Source of the DNA: Gloeobacter morelensis MG652769
GTDB lineage: Bacteria; Cyanobacteriota; Cyanobacteriia; Gloeobacterales; Gloeobacteraceae
Assembly: GCF_021018745.1 (NCBI RefSeq)
Contig: NZ_CP063845.1
Span: 2,480,001 to 2,544,000 of the forward strand
Reading direction: 5' to 3'
Length of the DNA: 64,000 nucleotides
This document shows positions 8,504-17,073 of the stretch, piece by piece. Every line of letters begins with the position of its first letter. Within the stretch, counting starts at the first letter, position 1. The notes under the pieces are model-generated. The model saw only the letters and a program-made list of their open reading frames with translations, was not told the DNA's origin and made no database searches. The translations under genes were made by a program, and so were the position numbers.

Positions 8504-9145
8504 ATGTTGACGGCGGCACTACCGCAGACAGGCGAGCAACGCATCTGGCTGGAGGGAATCAGCTGGGAGACTTTTGGGCGGCTCCTTGACGAGTTGGCAG
8601 AAAGCCGGGCAATCCGCCTGGCCTATGACCAGGGGGTGCTGGAGATCATGAGTCCTCTCAACATCCACGAAAAAATCAAAAAACTGATCGCGCGATTTAT
8701 CGAAGCCTGGGCTGACGAGATGGACATTGCGGTGGAAGGCATAGGCTCGTGGACCCTGCGTAGGCCGGATCTGGCCAGAGCGATCGAACCCGACGAGTGT
8801 TACTACATAGCGCACCAGGCAGAGATTCTCGGCGTCGAGCGCATCGATTTGCAGGTGAGCCCGCCGCCGGACCTGGCAGTCGAAGTGGATGTTTCCAGCT
8901 CCTCGCGTGTGCGTCTGGCGATTTACCGGCGGCTGGGGATACCGGAGGTATGGACTTGGCGCGGCCAGGGATTGATCGTCCAGCACCTAATAGACGGAGA
9001 GTACGTCGAGGCGGACTACAGCCGGGTGCTGCCGGGTTTTGCGGTGCAACAACTGAATAGCCTGGTGTTGCGTGGGCTGGAAATTGGACAATCCGCCGCT
9101 GTGCGCGAGTTCAAGCAGCAAATCCGCGCGCGCGCGAACCCCTGA
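8504..9145 (+). CDS. Uma2 family (DUF820) putative nuclease
   Basis: A 213-residue DUF820/Uma2 protein. It has the family start (EQRIWLEGISWETFGRLLDE), LEIMSPLNIHEKIKKLIARF and the active-site region PPPDLAVEVDVSSSSRVRLA, where the E/D pair belongs to the PD-(D/E)XK-like fold. Such genes are highly amplified in cyanobacteria and their biological target is unknown. Nuclease activity is predicted from the fold only. It is the first of three Uma2 genes in the window; the others are at 33230 and 34530. Confidence 0.82.
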   Translation: MLTAALPQTGEQRIWLEGISWETFGRLLDELAESRAIRLAYDQGVLEIMSPLNIHEKIKKLIARFIEAWADEMDIAVEGIGSWTLRRPDLARAIEPDECYYIAHQAEILGVERIDLQVSPPPDLAVEVDVSSSSRVRLAIYRRLGIPEVWTWRGQGLIVQHLIDGEYVEADYSRVLPGFAVQQLNSLVLRGLEIGQSAAVREFKQQIRARANP

Positions 9146-9238
9146 TGTCCGGTGGCTGTCCGGTCGCACCGATGCGGTTGTGGCACACCCATTGCGCCGC
9201 CTAGTAGTGGGGGGTACCTCCCCGTCGGTGGCTCGCCT

Positions 9239-10033
9239 ATGCAAAAATTTGCCCGTATCCAAATCCTCGGTCTCGTGTTTGCCGCAGGTCTGCTGCTGGC
9301 CGCCGCCGCCGCCGCCCAGCAGGCGCCCAAGCCTTTGCAAACCTACGTCAACGACCTGCTCGCCTTTATCAAGAGCGTGCAGGATTCGACCTACGAAACG
9401 ATTAGCGCCAGCTACCAGGAGCAGATGGAAGCCCTCTACGGCGAGCTGGAAGATCTCGATTTCGACGATTTTCTCGGGGAACTTGGTCTACCGGATACCT
9501 TCGCCCTTGGACTCAGCCTCAACGAGGACGACAACGGCGACCCGTTCAACCTCGGTCCTTTTGCCCCCCGGGCGCTGATGCGCAATCTGGTGACCCGCGA
9601 GAGCAACCGCGCCCTGGCGCGCGCCACCCAGACCGACCGGCTCTCCGCCGAAAGCCAGACGCGCATCCAGAAGAACAACGACCAGTTTCATACCAAGCTC
9701 AAAGATTCCGCCAACCGCGCCGTCACCTACGCGAGCACCGCCGAGGCCGCCCCCTCCACCCAGGACGCCCTCAAGCAGATGAACCAGCAGATGGCCCTGG
9801 TCAATACGTCGATCGTCTCGACCTCGCTCGAATCGCTCAAACTCCAGACCGATTTCGTGGGCGGCCTGGGCAACCTCCAGATGCTCGTCTCCGATGTCGG
9901 CGAAGCCTTCGACGAACAGGTGCGCGACCGCTACCACCAGCGCTCGCAGCAGGCCCTCGCCACCGCCGCCGCCGCCTTTGCCGCCGGCGAAACCTTCGCC
10001 TGGAAAACTTCGACCGCCGAGGCGCCCCGGTGA
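9239..10033 (+). CDS. exported T4SS accessory protein (VirB5/TrbJ-like)
   Basis: A 264-residue protein with a signal peptide (residues 1-27: MQKFARIQILGLVFAAGLLL, then an Ala-rich stretch and AAAQQA) and a mostly helical, Gln/Ser/Ala-rich body (residues 120-230), as in VirB5/TrbJ proteins. It overlaps the following multi-pass membrane gene by 4 bases (GTGA). A second protein of similar character is encoded at 41424 in the main T4SS operon. I chose the ATG at 9239 because it gives a clean signal peptide; the longer form at 9152 does not. T4SS assignment comes from context plus general features, not from a diagnostic motif. Confidence 0.55.
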   Translation: MQKFARIQILGLVFAAGLLLAAAAAAQQAPKPLQTYVNDLLAFIKSVQDSTYETISASYQEQMEALYGELEDLDFDDFLGELGLPDTFALGLSLNEDDNGDPFNLGPFAPRALMRNLVTRESNRALARATQTDRLSAESQTRIQKNNDQFHTKLKDSANRAVTYASTAEAAPSTQDALKQMNQQMALVNTSIVSTSLESLKLQTDFVGGLGNLQMLVSDVGEAFDEQVRDRYHQRSQQALATAAAAFAAGETFAWKTSTAEAPR

Positions 10034-11133
10034 GCTTACTTTTCGCCTGGACCACCCCGGATAGCGCCGCGGAAGGGCTCGCGCAGTTCGCCCAACAGGC
10101 GGCCTCCCAGAATCGCTTGTACTGGGACGGCCTGTGGCAGAGCCTGTTTAGCAGCGGCCTGTGGCGGGGTCTGGAGGCGGCGGCCGGGGTGGTGGCGGGG
10201 CTGGCGCTGCTGGTGTGGGGGGCATTTTTCTTGCGCGGCCTCATCGAAGAGGATTCCACCCCCGCCCTGTCGGAACTCCTCTGGCCCTTGCTGGTGATCT
10301 TTGGGCTGGTACACACCGGCAGCGGCACCAGCAACCTGGCAGGTTGGATCAACTCCGCCCGCACCGTGCCTTACACTCTGGTGGACATCGTCTCCAACTA
10401 CAGCGGCCGGGAGCTGACCACGCTGTCCACCGCCACCGGACCGCTCGATCTGCACGACACCATTTTGCTGGCCGAGTACCGGGTGGGCATGGAGCAACTG
10501 GTGCGCAATCTCTACAACCAGTGCGCCACGCTGCCGGTGGGCCAGTTCAAACCTTGTCTGGCGGAGCGCCGCGGCGATGTGCGGGCCGTCCTCGCGGTGG
10601 TGCGCTCGCGGGTGACTACCAGCGAAGCGTTCGAGAGCGCCGCGCAAGAAATCGACCAGGTCTTCAGCGGTACTATCGATCCCTACACCGCCGTGAGCGC
10701 CACGCGCGCCCTGTTTGCCCGCGACGCCACCGTCGACGGGTGGATGGTCATGCTCCTCTCGTGGCAAAAAAACACCGTGCCGACTTTGGAGTATGCGCTG
10801 ATGGTCTCGGCCACCCTCGCACCGCTGTGCCTCGCCGCCAGCCTATTGCCCGTGGGCAACCGGTCCATCCTCGGTTGGGCGGCGGGCTTCGCCGGCATCT
10901 GCACCGCCTACTTCAGCTACTACATCCTGCTGGGGCTGGGTGCCCATAACTATGTCTTCAATCTCGGTTTTGGCCTCGACGGCACCGCCTTCTTGATGAA
11001 GACCTGCCTGGTGGATCCGCTCATCGCCCTGGTGCTCGGCATCGGCAGCACCCGCAGCCTGTTGTGGGGAGGTGGATACCTGCTGACATCGCCCCACGGC
11101 TATGGCTTCGGGCTTTTGCGCCGCGGGAGCTAA
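10030..11133 (+). CDS. multi-pass membrane protein, VirB6/TrbL-like
   Basis: A 367-residue inner-membrane protein. Predicted membrane segments are about residues 47-70, 83-98, 255-277, 280-302 and 328-348, with a soluble loop at ~105-250. The size and topology fit the VirB6/TrbL channel family. Its GTG is coupled to the upstream exported coiled-coil gene, and an intrinsic terminator lies about 200 bases downstream, so these two genes are a transcription unit. VirB6-like proteins form part of the inner-membrane pore. No sequence signature is decisive; other polytopic families remain possible. Confidence 0.5.
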   Translation: MSLLFAWTTPDSAAEGLAQFAQQAASQNRLYWDGLWQSLFSSGLWRGLEAAAGVVAGLALLVWGAFFLRGLIEEDSTPALSELLWPLLVIFGLVHTGSGTSNLAGWINSARTVPYTLVDIVSNYSGRELTTLSTATGPLDLHDTILLAEYRVGMEQLVRNLYNQCATLPVGQFKPCLAERRGDVRAVLAVVRSRVTTSEAFESAAQEIDQVFSGTIDPYTAVSATRALFARDATVDGWMVMLLSWQKNTVPTLEYALMVSATLAPLCLAASLLPVGNRSILGWAAGFAGICTAYFSYYILLGLGAHNYVFNLGFGLDGTAFLMKTCLVDPLIALVLGIGSTRSLLWGGGYLLTSPHGYGFGLLRRGS

Positions 11134-11332
11134 AAAGCGTAAAGCCCTCCGCGACAAAACGCGCAAGGGCCGACGCATAGAAAAAAAGTGAGGGGCTAGA
11201 CTTATCCTGGAAGGGGGGAGAATGCAGGCATGTGTTCAATGTACCTCCCCTGTATGGGGGAGAAAAGGGGCTTGTTGTTAAGTTTTGCGAAGCCGCTGTT
11301 TCGGCCTTCTCACCTCTACGCAGAGTATGAAA

Positions 11333-11358
11333 GAAGGGGCCTTGGCGGCCCCTTTTTT
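11333..11358 (+). terminator. intrinsic terminator after the 9.2-11.1 kb T4SS pair
   Basis: GGGGCC, a TTGGC loop and GGCCCC are followed by six T residues. It lies about 200 bases after the membrane gene and just before the convergent Bax inhibitor gene. On the minus strand the T-tract is weaker (TTCTTTC), but it could also slow transcription from the other side. Confidence 0.8.
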
Positions 11359-11384
11359 ATCGTCAATTTAGCGGAGATTGACCA

Positions 11385-12068
11385 TCAGTCGCGGCTGCCG
11401 CCGCCGAAGATGCGCAGGAACGCCAAAAACAGATTCAAAAAGTTGAGATAGAGGCTCAAGGCGATCTGGCCGGCGGTCTGGCCGAAGCGGTTGTCGCGGG
11501 CAATGTTGAGGTCGTAGGCGGTGAAGGCCGTGAAGACGATCACCGTCATCCAGGAGATCACCAGGTCGGTCACGGGTGACTTCAGCCAGAAGACATTGAG
11601 CAGCGAAGAGATGACGATGCCCAGCACCGCCATGATCAAGATACTGCCCAGGTTGCTCAAATCCCGCTTGGTCGTCCAGCCGTAGATGGCACCGGCGCCG
11701 AAGGTGGCGCCCGCCGCCGCCAGGGCCTTGAGCACGACCGCCTGCCCGACGCTGGTGGCCAGATAGATGGCCGTGATCGGGGCAAGGACCAGACCTTCGA
11801 CGACAGCAAAGACAAATAGCAAAATTAGCGAGAGATTGTCAGCGTTTTTTGACCAGGAACGGACAGTGCCAATCGCCAGCAGCAGGCCGAGCTGCACAAT
11901 CAACAGCGGCCAAAACCAGGCGTCGATGCCGGGCAGGGCGGCCGCCCACCAGGAGACCGCTCCGGTGAGGGCGAGGGAGATGCCCATCGCCGCAAACGCC
12001 CCGGGCAGGTTGGAGGCGCGCTGCTCCCGCTGTCTGTTGAGGCCGGAAGCGTCGGGGTAACTGTACAT
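11385..12068 (-). CDS. Bax inhibitor-1/YccA family membrane protein
   Basis: A 227-residue protein with about seven membrane helices. It shows family features such as LLFVFAVVEGLVLAPITAIY, TTKRDLSNLGSIL and FTAFTAYDLNIARDN near the C-terminus; the acidic residue in the AYD segment is part of the proposed pH-sensing pair in BsYetJ-type channels. Bacterial members conduct calcium or act as stress-related membrane proteins. It is single, convergent with the T4SS pair, with its own upstream region against exonuclease III. Confidence 0.88.
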   Translation of the reverse strand: MYSYPDASGLNRQREQRASNLPGAFAAMGISLALTGAVSWWAAALPGIDAWFWPLLIVQLGLLLAIGTVRSWSKNADNLSLILLFVFAVVEGLVLAPITAIYLATSVGQAVVLKALAAAGATFGAGAIYGWTTKRDLSNLGSILIMAVLGIVISSLLNVFWLKSPVTDLVISWMTVIVFTAFTAYDLNIARDNRFGQTAGQIALSLYLNFLNLFLAFLRIFGGGSRD

Positions 12069-12167
12069 TGCGTGATGCCCTCGGAATCATCGTCGATATC
12101 TTAACATTTGGCGATATTCTGGGGACTCACCCCGCGACAGAATCCCGGGGGTGGTAGCCTCGAAGAC

Positions 12168-12944
12168 ATGTCCAACCTGACCGTCGCCACCTGGAACGTC
12201 AATTCGATCAATGTCCGCCTGGGGGGGGTATGCGCCTGGCTTTCGGCACACCGGCCGGAGGTGCTCTGCCTGCAGGAGACGAAGGTGCCGGATGAACGCT
12301 TTCCGGTCGCCGCCTTTGAAGCGCTGGGCTACGCAGTCGCCTTCGCGGGCCAAAAAGCTTACAACGGGGTCGCTATTGTCAGCCGCAAACCCATCACCGC
12401 CGTGCACCGCGGTCTGCCCGGCGACGAGGCGGAGGCCCCGCGTAGGCTGATCGCCGCCACCGTCGAGGGCACCCAGATTATCAACGTCTACGTCCCGAAC
12501 GGTTCGGAGGTGGGTTCCGAAAAATTCGCCTACAAGCTGCTCTGGCTGGAGCGCCTGCGCCAGTACTTGCACGCCGACTTCGATCCAAAAGAAGCGGTGC
12601 TATTGTGCGGAGATTTCAATATCGCTCCAGAGGAGCGCGACGTCTGGGATCCCAAGGCGGTGGCAGGGAAGGTACTTTTTCATCCCGACGAGCACGCCGC
12701 CCTGGAGCGCATTCGCACCTGGGGTTTTATCGACGCTTTTCGCCTGCACTCGCTGGAAGCGGGTCAATTCAGCTGGTGGGACTACCGGGCGGCGGCTTTT
12801 CGGCGCAACCTCGGTATGCGCATCGACCACATCTGGGTGAGCGGCCCGCTTGCCGAGCGCTGCTCCGCCTGCTGGATCGACGCGCAACCGCGCGCCCAAC
12901 CCTCGCCCTCCGACCACGTACCGGTGGCGGCCAGCTTTTGTTAG
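12168..12944 (+). CDS. xth: exodeoxyribonuclease III
   Basis: A 258-residue AP endonuclease / 3-prime exonuclease of the ExoIII class. Visible motifs are TVATWNVNSIN, CLQETKVPD (metal-binding glutamate), CGDFNIAPEERDVWDP and the catalytic end SPSDHVPV. It repairs abasic sites in the cytoplasm by base-excision repair. The ATG at 12168 is the family start; an upstream in-frame ATG at 12108 would add 20 unmatched residues. It is divergent from the Bax inhibitor gene. Confidence 0.93.
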   Translation: MSNLTVATWNVNSINVRLGGVCAWLSAHRPEVLCLQETKVPDERFPVAAFEALGYAVAFAGQKAYNGVAIVSRKPITAVHRGLPGDEAEAPRRLIAATVEGTQIINVYVPNGSEVGSEKFAYKLLWLERLRQYLHADFDPKEAVLLCGDFNIAPEERDVWDPKAVAGKVLFHPDEHAALERIRTWGFIDAFRLHSLEAGQFSWWDYRAAAFRRNLGMRIDHIWVSGPLAERCSACWIDAQPRAQPSPSDHVPVAASFC

Positions 12945-12956
12945 GGTGTCTGCGGC

Positions 12957-13130
12957 CTAGGCGGCCGGACGGACGAGCACCGGCGGCAGGGTATAGACCT
13001 CACCTGCTCCCAACTGCTGGACGGCTTGTAGAGCAAGGGCCATCTGGAAGAAGACCGCCAACAACACCGCGATGTGAATGGCCAACTCCAGCCAGAGCGC
13101 CGCCTCGTTTGGCCTGCGATTGACGATCAT
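12957..13130 (-). CDS. small single-helix membrane protein
   Basis: A 57-residue protein with one hydrophobic helix (LELAIHIAVLLAVFFQMALA). A second ATG at 13142 would add four residues. It ends 12 bases after the convergent exonuclease III gene. No known family. Its reality rests on the compact helix and an otherwise empty interval. Confidence 0.45.
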   Translation of the reverse strand: MIVNRRPNEAALWLELAIHIAVLLAVFFQMALALQAVQQLGAGEVYTLPPVLVRPAA

Positions 13131-13251
13131 GATGCACACCAAACTGGATAGATCTGTTATCGCCTATACATATGCGCCGCGGATCTAAAACGCTAAGAAT
13201 CGCTGTGCTTCCCAGAGTGGTTCAACGCGAGAAGTTTAATTTCTGTTGCAC

Positions 13252-13638
13252 CTAGCGGCGGATAGGGCTGCCGTGGTGGTGCAACAGGTACCAGGATCCG
13301 CCTAGACGCTCGAAGACGTTGGTCGCCATCGACTGCGCGCTGGCACTCTGCCCGCCCGCCGCCTGCAGTACCTGCTCCACCAGAACGAGGTAGGCGAGTG
13401 TCCCCTGCACTTCACAGGCGAGGACTTCCGTTTCGATTTCGATGTAGGCAGTGACTTTAAAAATTTGCTCCCACGACTGGCGAACCGCACTCCAGCCGCG
13501 CAGCGCCGGCCGGCCGGGGTGGATGCAGAGACTCACCGCGCCCTGTGACCAGACAGCAGCCATCGCCTCTATGTCGCGCTTCTCAAACGCCCGATAAAAT
13601 GCAGCGTTCGCGCCCAGTACCGCCTCGCGCTCGTCCAT
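13252..13638 (-). CDS. SnoaL-like / NTF2-fold protein (DUF4440-like)
   Basis: A 128-residue NTF2-like protein with the recognisable opening ANAAFYRAFEKRDIEAMAAV and the middle SLCIHPGRPALRGWSAVRQS, ending LGGSWYLLHHHGSPIRR. This fold covers enzymes and ligand-binding proteins; this subfamily (CIHPG) is common next to housekeeping genes and has no proven reaction. It lies 9 bases downstream of nrdR on the same strand, so they are probably co-transcribed. Confidence 0.78.
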   Translation of the reverse strand: MDEREAVLGANAAFYRAFEKRDIEAMAAVWSQGAVSLCIHPGRPALRGWSAVRQSWEQIFKVTAYIEIETEVLACEVQGTLAYLVLVEQVLQAAGGQSASAQSMATNVFERLGGSWYLLHHHGSPIRR

Positions 13639-13647
13639 CGGCCCGCG

Positions 13648-14166
13648 TCAGTCGGCGGGCTGATCGTGCGCGGCGGCCAGCCGCTCCAGGCGGGCTTTGA
13701 GCGAATCGAGTTCGGCGTTCGCTTCGAACGTTTGCAGTTCGCTCACAAAATCGGCGACACCCTTGAACTTGCGGTAGACCGAGGCGAAGCGGACGTAGGC
13801 CACCTCGTTGAGGGGCTTGAGTAGACCGAGGACCATCTCGCCAACCTCAGCACTGGTCACCTCGCGGCTGGAGCGCTGCTGTAACTCGGCCTGCAGATCG
13901 TCGACGAGTTGCTCGATGAGTTCCGCCGGCACGTCGGTCTTCTCGCAGGCGATCATCACCCCACGCAGCACCTTCGAGCGATCGAACGCTTCGCGCCGCC
14001 CGTTGCGCTTGATCACGACTGTTGGGACAAATTCGATGCGCTCGTAGGTCGTGAAGCGCCGTCGGCATTGTTTACACTCGCGGCGGCGGCGCACGCTCTC
14101 CCCCTCCTCGGCCAGACGGGACTCGAGGACACGGTTGTCAGAGTACGAGCAGAATGGGCAAAGCAT
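13648..14166 (-). CDS. nrdR: transcriptional repressor NrdR
   Basis: A 172-residue NrdR. It has the N-terminal zinc ribbon (CPFC at 3-6 and CKQC at 34-37), the [17 protein letters not shown] motif and the ATP-cone domain ([20 protein letters not shown]). NrdR represses ribonucleotide reductase genes in response to ATP/dATP. It sits between a single-helix membrane protein and a SnoaL-like gene on the same strand with gaps of about 9 bases, which indicates an operon. No ribonucleotide reductase gene is in the window. Confidence 0.95.
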   Translation of the reverse strand: MLCPFCSYSDNRVLESRLAEEGESVRRRRECKQCRRRFTTYERIEFVPTVVIKRNGRREAFDRSKVLRGVMIACEKTDVPAELIEQLVDDLQAELQQRSSREVTSAEVGEMVLGLLKPLNEVAYVRFASVYRKFKGVADFVSELQTFEANAELDSLKARLERLAAAHDQPAD

Positions 14167-14175
14167 AATTACCGA

Positions 14176-14625
14176 CTATTGAATCAGTTCCTTGGGGCAA
14201 TCCGGTCCACCCGAGACATATTGTTGCAGAAGTTTACACCAGCGGGCGGCCAGCCCCGTCTCGGTAAAGGGTATAGATATTTGCTGGCCGGTATCGAGGG
14301 CGAGCTGCAGCGCGATGCGCCGGGCCTTGGCGGGCGGAGCGTCGGGACTGGCCGGCCGGCCGTCGACAGCGAGGGCGACGCTTCTAACCGTTTGCAGCGA
14401 GATTTGTTGAAGTGCGGCCGGCCCCTGGCGGGTCGGTTTGCCCCAGACCAGCCGGTCGCCCCGGCGGCCAAGCATCGCAAATACGTCGTACTTGGCGTTG
14501 TCGAAATCTTTGGCCCAGTGGCTGTAAGCCTGGACTTTTTGATATTCGTTCCAACCCGCCCAACTCAAAAAGCTAAACAGAGCGAGCAAGGGCAACCAGA
14601 TCAGGGCATGCACCACGCGCAGCAC
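14176..14625 (-). CDS. hypothetical membrane-anchored protein
   Basis: A 149-residue protein with an N-terminal membrane helix (HALIWLPLLALFSFLSWAGW) and a soluble part of about 120 residues. The soluble part contains RRGDRLVWGKPTRQGP and the final strand ISIPFTETGLAARWCKLLQQ. It is encoded 9 bases upstream of nrdR in the same direction. The family is not recognised. The gene looks real because its codon choice resembles its neighbours and it is tightly packed. Confidence 0.62.
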   Translation of the reverse strand: MLRVVHALIWLPLLALFSFLSWAGWNEYQKVQAYSHWAKDFDNAKYDVFAMLGRRGDRLVWGKPTRQGPAALQQISLQTVRSVALAVDGRPASPDAPPAKARRIALQLALDTGQQISIPFTETGLAARWCKLLQQYVSGGPDCPKELIQ

Positions 14626-14643
14626 CGGAAAGATATCTTCATT

Positions 14644-14919
14644 TTAACCGGCATCCTGCCGCACTTGATGGCCATCGTCACCCACGCACTCACCCCGCGC
14701 CAGAAGGGCCCCGGCAGGCTGGGCGTCGGCCATCGCCATCGCCAGCACCTGGTCGATGCGTCGCAATTCGGGCCTGTAGGCGACCAGGTTGCGCAGACAG
14801 CGCTCATCGAGGCGCGCGGCCACCGCTGGCCAGCGGTCTAGCACGCGGCCGAGCGACGGAAGGCAAGGGCCGGAGCAAAGCGCAGGGCGAAGCGTACCCT
14901 TGCCTGTAGGAGTGGCCAT
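14644..14919 (-). CDS. possible small hypothetical protein
   Basis: A 91-residue frame with codon use like its neighbours (strong GC at third positions) and a plausible helical segment (WPAVAARLDERCLRNLVAYR, then RRIDQVLAMAMADAQ). It lies 18 bases upstream of the next gene of the nrdR operon. No family recognised. The first 25 residues look less protein-like, so the true start may be further in. Confidence 0.42.
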   Translation of the reverse strand: MATPTGKGTLRPALCSGPCLPSLGRVLDRWPAVAARLDERCLRNLVAYRPELRRIDQVLAMAMADAQPAGALLARGECVGDDGHQVRQDAG

Positions 14920-14986
14920 GGTATGGTCTGCGGTTTGGAGGGGGAATGCTCCGGGCTCAGCGAAGTGCTCGGAACGTTGAATGTGT

Positions 14987-15112
14987 TCATTCAGAGTCTT
15001 CTAGTAAGGGGTAGGACAAACCGGTTATCTCGCTCAATTGCTCCAGGATATAGCTGGCACCGTCGTTGTTTTCGGCTTAGAGGGCAGCCCGGGCCTCTTC
15101 TAGGGTTGTCAT
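14987..15112 (-). pseudogene. small gene with an in-frame stop
   Basis: An ATG preceded by an AAGAGGGGA site gives MTTLEEARAAL, then TAA, then AENNDGASYILEQLSEITGL and YPLLEDSE in the same frame before a final TGA. Read through, it would be a ~41-residue helical protein. Either a nonsense mutation killed it or only the distal part is translated. No family recognised. The rest of the interval 14920-15340 shows nothing I can interpret. Confidence 0.35.
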
Positions 15113-15340
15113 TCCCCTCTTACTCCTACGCCCTCAAGCGCCTCGCAACGCTACTGCGGCTGCAGACATCGTTCGATTTCGCCCCATCTTCGGGGCAGCT
15201 ACTGGAGCAAGGCCATCCGCTCTCGACGATCTGCCGAAGATGGCACAATGTTAAGATTCCGCAATACTTAAGCTGTGATTTTTGTGATCGTCTCTGGGGA
15301 GGCAGGGTGCAAAAGCGGTAAGTTGAATCGCCTTTTTGAA

Positions 15341-15778
15341 ATGAACCGACCGCCCAAGCGCAAAGGATTGGCGATGGCCCCGCAGCCCGTTGTACCCGAA
15401 GCGAACCCATTCAAGCGCCCCCCTCGCATCCCCAAGCGCCTCACCGGCGAAGCGCGCTGCAAACGGCCGGCCCAGCAGTTGCGCAGCCATGTCATCTCAA
15501 TTCGGCTCAACGAGGCGGACTATCAAAAAGTCAAACAGCTCACCCGCCAGGAGCACGCCTCGATTAGCGCCTACTGTCGGGAGATGGCCCTGCGCAAAAA
15601 AATCAAAGAAATCCCGACAGACCTGCACCGTGAGCGCTGGATGCAGCTGGGCCTCTTGGGGGCACAACTATTGGATCTCAAAGAAAGTGCCCCCGACAAC
15701 CTCGAAAATCTGGTCGAACGGACAGTCACGGAGATCAAGGCGCTGCGCGCGGCTCTGTTTGGCATGCCGCCCGGATGA
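15341..15778 (+). CDS. mobC: MobC-like relaxosome accessory protein
   Basis: A 145-residue basic protein. The centre (SHVISIRLNEADYQKVKQLT, then ISAYCREMAL) is the ribbon-helix-helix-like MobC signature of plasmid mobilisation accessory proteins, and the tail is a helical segment (NLENLVERTVTEIKALRAAL). MobC-type proteins bind the transfer origin and help the relaxase open the DNA. The start at 15341 follows a frame change in composition; a longer version from 15275 seems unlikely. It overlaps the relaxase gene by 4 bases (ATGA). Confidence 0.75.
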   Translation: MNRPPKRKGLAMAPQPVVPEANPFKRPPRIPKRLTGEARCKRPAQQLRSHVISIRLNEADYQKVKQLTRQEHASISAYCREMALRKKIKEIPTDLHRERWMQLGLLGAQLLDLKESAPDNLENLVERTVTEIKALRAALFGMPPG

Positions 15779-16242
15779 TCGGCAATGTCACCACCGGCAA
15801 AAATTTTGGGGGGCTGATCGGCTATTTACTCAAAAAAGGGCACCAGTGCTCGATCCTGGGCGGCAACGTGCTGGGGCGAACCCCCAAAGAGATCCGCCAG
15901 GAATTCGAGCAGTGCAACCGCCTGGCACGCCACATCGGCAAACCCTGCATGCACGTGAGCTTGAGCGCCCGTCCCGGCGAGCGCATCGACCGGCAGCAAT
16001 GGCTGGCGATGGGCCGAGACTATCTAAGGCTGATGAGCATAGACCCGGATAAGCATCTTTATCTCATCGTGGAGCACCGGGATCGACCCCACCCGCACGT
16101 TCACCTGATAATCAGCCGGATTAGTACTGACGGCTCGGTCTACCACAACCACTGGGACGCCTACAAAACCAAGGCCGCCGCCGCCATTTTGACCGAAAAG
16201 TACGGACTGTGGCCAGTTCCCGACGGCCGCAGCGGGACCTAG
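15775..16242 (+). CDS. relaxase/mobilisation nuclease domain protein, short
   Basis: A 155-residue relaxase catalytic domain. Residues 5-25 (VTTGKNFGGLIGYLLKKG) include the candidate nucleophilic tyrosine, and residues ~100-116 (EHRDRPHPHVHLIISRI) hold the three-histidine metal site. Relaxases nick the transfer origin and stay bound to the 5-prime end. Family members usually have another 100-400 residues; here a stop follows the catalytic domain, so it is either minimal or truncated. It is translationally coupled to mobC. No coupling protein (VirD4) is visible in the window. Confidence 0.78.
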   Translation: MIGNVTTGKNFGGLIGYLLKKGHQCSILGGNVLGRTPKEIRQEFEQCNRLARHIGKPCMHVSLSARPGERIDRQQWLAMGRDYLRLMSIDPDKHLYLIVEHRDRPHPHVHLIISRISTDGSVYHNHWDAYKTKAAAAILTEKYGLWPVPDGRSGT

Positions 16243-16280
16243 AGCAGGGGTCAGGGGTGAGAATGCAATTTAAAATCGCA

Positions 16281-17003
16281 CTAAGCGTCCGCTGCAACTA
16301 CCAGATCCGGGTACAGGTGCCGCCATCCTTCGAAGGGCACCGCTTCGCGTATTTGCCCCAATACCAGCGGCTCGCGCGCCAGGACCGCCAGGCACTCGAA
16401 CGGGCACTGGCGCTCGAAACTGGCCGTCGAAATGTGCTCTTTAAAGGCCAGAAACGGCGTCACCTGCGTAAAAGTAAACATCACGCTGACGGTGAAGCGG
16501 TCGAGGGTAGATTCCTGCACCCGCCGCAATACCGCGTGGGCGGGGCGGGTTGAATTTTCCGGGCACCAGAGCACCAGCACCTGATTGAGTTCGGCGCTGC
16601 AGTACAGCGCACCGAGGTGAGCGTCGAGACCCGCTTCGTGCAATCCCTCGGAAGATAGCAGCCCGTAACCTCTCAGGGCCAGTTGGCGGACGATTTCGCT
16701 TTTGAGTAGATGCTCTCGAATCGCCGTTTCAGAGTCGGGCGGCAGGGGCTGGTCGAGTGCCTGCGCTCCCCGCCAGGTGAGCACATAGCAGTGTCGGGGT
16801 AGCCCCAGGCTGAGGCAGGCGGCTTCGCGCGGAAAGGGCAACAACCGAATGAAGCCGTTGTCGACCAGCTGTTTGAGCCGATCGCGAAAGCGGGAGTTAT
16901 CCTTACCCCGATCCCAGATCTGGTGGGTCAGTTGCAGAGCCGTCGCCGCTCCACAGCGCCACAACAATTCCAAAATGCGGCGATCGCGATCACTATGGCG
17001 CAC
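16281..17003 (-). CDS. replication-relaxation-like winged-helix protein
   Basis: A 240-residue protein with an N-terminal winged helix (DRDRRILELLWRCGAATALQ, then RFRDRLKQLVDNGFIRLLPF). A degenerate C-terminal domain follows (HCYVLTWRGAQALDQPLPP), as in the replication-relaxation family found on plasmids and conjugative elements. It is convergent with the relaxase gene (39-base gap) and followed upstream by another protein of the same kind. The function is unknown; DNA binding is inferred. Confidence 0.65.
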   Translation of the reverse strand: MRHSDRDRRILELLWRCGAATALQLTHQIWDRGKDNSRFRDRLKQLVDNGFIRLLPFPREAACLSLGLPRHCYVLTWRGAQALDQPLPPDSETAIREHLLKSEIVRQLALRGYGLLSSEGLHEAGLDAHLGALYCSAELNQVLVLWCPENSTRPAHAVLRRVQESTLDRFTVSVMFTFTQVTPFLAFKEHISTASFERQCPFECLAVLAREPLVLGQIREAVPFEGWRHLYPDLVVAADA

Positions 17004-17073
17004 AGCAATTTTCTCCTCATATCGAATCCGCTCTGGCGTCAGGGGTCAATTCAAGCTTCCTGAGGCCTGAAAA

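Noticed and set aside
10036-10767. 243-residue minus-strand frame opposite the VirB6-like gene
   Set aside because: Histidine- and glycine-rich shadow without any domain; the plus-strand gene is coupled to its neighbour.
13909-14841. 310-residue plus-strand frame opposite nrdR
   Set aside because: It is antisense to nrdR and its neighbour, which have clear family matches.
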